In this document: positions 62,283 to 64,000 of the stretch, in pieces
Layout: each line of letters opens with the position of its first letter
Position numbering within the stretch: position 1 is the first letter of the stretch
DNA from: Allolobophora icterica
Lineage: Eukaryota; Annelida; Clitellata; Crassiclitellata; Lumbricidae
Reading direction: 5' to 3'
DNA: 64,000 nucleotides
NCBI GenBank assembly: GCA_963556255.1
Contig: OY744616.1
Span: forward strand, 2,719,831-2,783,830
Position numbers and translations under genes: made by a program
Notes under the pieces: model-generated
Database searches by the model: none
Seen by the model: the letters and a program-made list of their open reading frames with translations, nothing else
Told to the model about the DNA's origin: nothing

Positions 62283-64000
62283 ATTGTTGACAACGGTAGG
62301 CCTTGTGGCAGGTAAGAGATCTACTTTAGATCACTTGAACTCAATCGTCCATGAAACAGATCATGCTTATTAAAACGTCAATCAGTTTGCAATATCAATA
62401 TTCGGTCAAGGACCGATAACCAACTTTCCCGTTATCGAGACTTTTTAAATGGACTCTTAAAGACCCGATTTTCAACCTGCATGAAACAATAGCTGTAACT
62501 TATAGTTTGATAAGCCATTAGGTTTATCGTTGGTTCAAGGTCCACAAATAATTAATAGCACGTCTTCAAGCAACAATGCGGCGATCGATTGGTTCGGTCT
62601 TGATATTTACCGGAATCCTACCTTACTTTCAAGCAACTCTGCCAGGAATCTGACTAACCTTTACCCAGCCATGAGAATCAACCCAACACGTGTTCTGCAT
62701 CAGTTGTTACCCAGGGTGGGAATAGTCTCGGGTTGGGGGTTCAAACCCCTAGTTTTTCTTAGGACCTCCAGTTAATTGCACACCCCAGGAAGTCATTTCC
62801 AACCCGCTCAGTTGTGCTAGTGTGAAGTAGCAGTCTCTGACAAAGAGAAGACATTTCCATGGTGTATCATGTATGCATTTTTGAATTTTCTCAACAAAGG
62901 AATTGATTTTGATTCGAGTCTGACTTGCAAAGCTGCTAGCGTTGAAATAAGCTGCTTTCAAATTTCGTTGACATCAGTTTGCAAAATACGGACAAAATGT
63001 TCAAACCCCCAGTCTTTTTCTACAATTCCCACACTGTTGTTACCTCCAGAAAAAAAACTGTCGTTTACTCACTGCGACCCAGAGCACACAACAGAAATAT
63101 ACCTAATGCCGACTCCTTGGCCCGTAAAACCTTTGTAATTCGGATGTTATATTCTCAAATTAATTTGTTGAATTAGGTACACCAAATTGCGGTTAGCAGC
63201 TGGTTTTTATAAAGGATTTACTTACTTACTTACCTTCCATTGCGCCGGTGTAAAATGCACGGGCATCAACCGAAGGTATACCAATACCAAGTCATAATTC
63301 GGTCATTATTCAAAAGATCAGTCACCCAATATAACCAGCTGCACACGATGGATCACAATACAATACAATACAATACAATACAATACAATACAATAGGATG
63401 GATAACAGTACAATGCGATACGCTAGATCACAGTATAATGCAATACGATGGATACAGTGCAATACGATGGATCACAGTAGAAAGTGTAACCTACTTCCTT
63501 GTTTGATATTGGGTTGACTGAAATCTACCATCTTGTTCCACGATAAAGCGGTTGAAGACTTCAGGACTTCAGTCCTGGCACTGAATCTTAGGGTAGGTCA
63601 ACAGCTTGACTGGCACACACCAGAGAGAGCGTTCTTTCCAGAAAATAGTAGCGACATCACAACAGACGAGTTTCTTGAATTGTAATATTATTGTTATTAC
63701 GACAATTTATCTTGCAACGTCGGTAATAAGCAACTCTTGGGGTTTTAGAATGTCAACAGTTAGCGCAAATGTTAAGAGTCATTATGGTAAGTAGATTTTA
63801 AGCTGCTTTTAATGAACAATTTTGGCTTTATCCTGCTACTGAAATGCGTTGAATCTTTAGTTGTATCCTTAGTTGTATACGTGGCTCTGTGTATTCTAGT
63901 CCTGTAAGTTGGTTGAGCTGTACCGATGTATGACTGCGGTCTTAGTTTGCTAAACGGTATCGGTAGCCTTATCTGTGTGTGGATAATGTGTTGTATCACT
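62283..64000. other. Right end of window, no gene recognised
   Basis: TTCAAACCCC occurs twice (62739, 63000), an ACTTACTTACTT run lies near 63220, and (AATAC)n lies at 63355-63394. Short frames (for example 62530-62775 and 63606-63794) have no motif. Nothing can be called. Confidence 0.5.

Overview
This is animal (metazoan) nuclear DNA. It contains a nine-exon mitochondrial-type cytochrome P450 gene, tRNA-derived SINEs, CR1/L2-like and RTE-like LINE fragments, hAT and piggyBac-type insertions, and very long CATA, GGAT, GACA and TA microsatellites. The repeat style and the P450 suggest an invertebrate, possibly marine or lophotrochozoan. That is inference only; the species cannot be fixed from this window.

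Layout: 0.2-13.7 kb is a nest of transposons in a complex non-coding repeat. A second collinear copy of that repeat lies at 42.4-48.2 kb and a partial third at 50.2-51.6 kb. 13.8-16.8 kb holds a smaller duplication and LINE relics. 16.8-17.6 kb and 37.6-38.2 kb are the two halves of a host gene on the minus strand. It encodes tandem propeller-like repeats and is split by a 19,943-bp virus-like transposon. 38.2-42.4 kb and 44-52.9 kb are repeat-rich. 52,985-60,215 is the intact P450 gene, whose introns are full of minisatellites. 60.2-64 kb is intergenic repeat.

The central object (17,635-37,577) is a Maverick/Polinton of the adintovirus type. It has 313-bp inverted repeats about 98% identical to each other and a 6-bp target duplication, TGAAGT. 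Removing the element and one TGAAGT makes the host reading frame continuous, so the insertion and its boundaries are well supported. It carries a protein-primed DNA polymerase B, an rve integrase (DD35E), a parvovirus-like phospholipase A2 with an N-terminal zinc ribbon, an A32/FtsK-like packaging ATPase, a penton-like minor capsid protein, a pVI-like membrane-active protein, a hexon-like major capsid protein, a pX-like membrane protein, an adenain-like protease, a fibre-like protein with a discoidin-like C-terminus, and four proteins of uncertain role. Replication and integration genes occupy the left-centre; virion genes form a tight same-strand cluster on the right, which suggests an element that makes particles. 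The only obvious break is a 5'-truncated LINE in the fibre gene.

The most notable signals are: a canonical -1 frameshift heptamer (A AAA AAC) directly before the stop of the pX-like gene, leading into a protease frame that has no upstream ATG; three 124-bp repeats that each pair a CRE (TGACGTCA) with TATAAATA; and five copies of a short palindrome with core TGA-Ann-TCA inside or beside element genes. All calls come from reading the sequence by eye, with no database searches.
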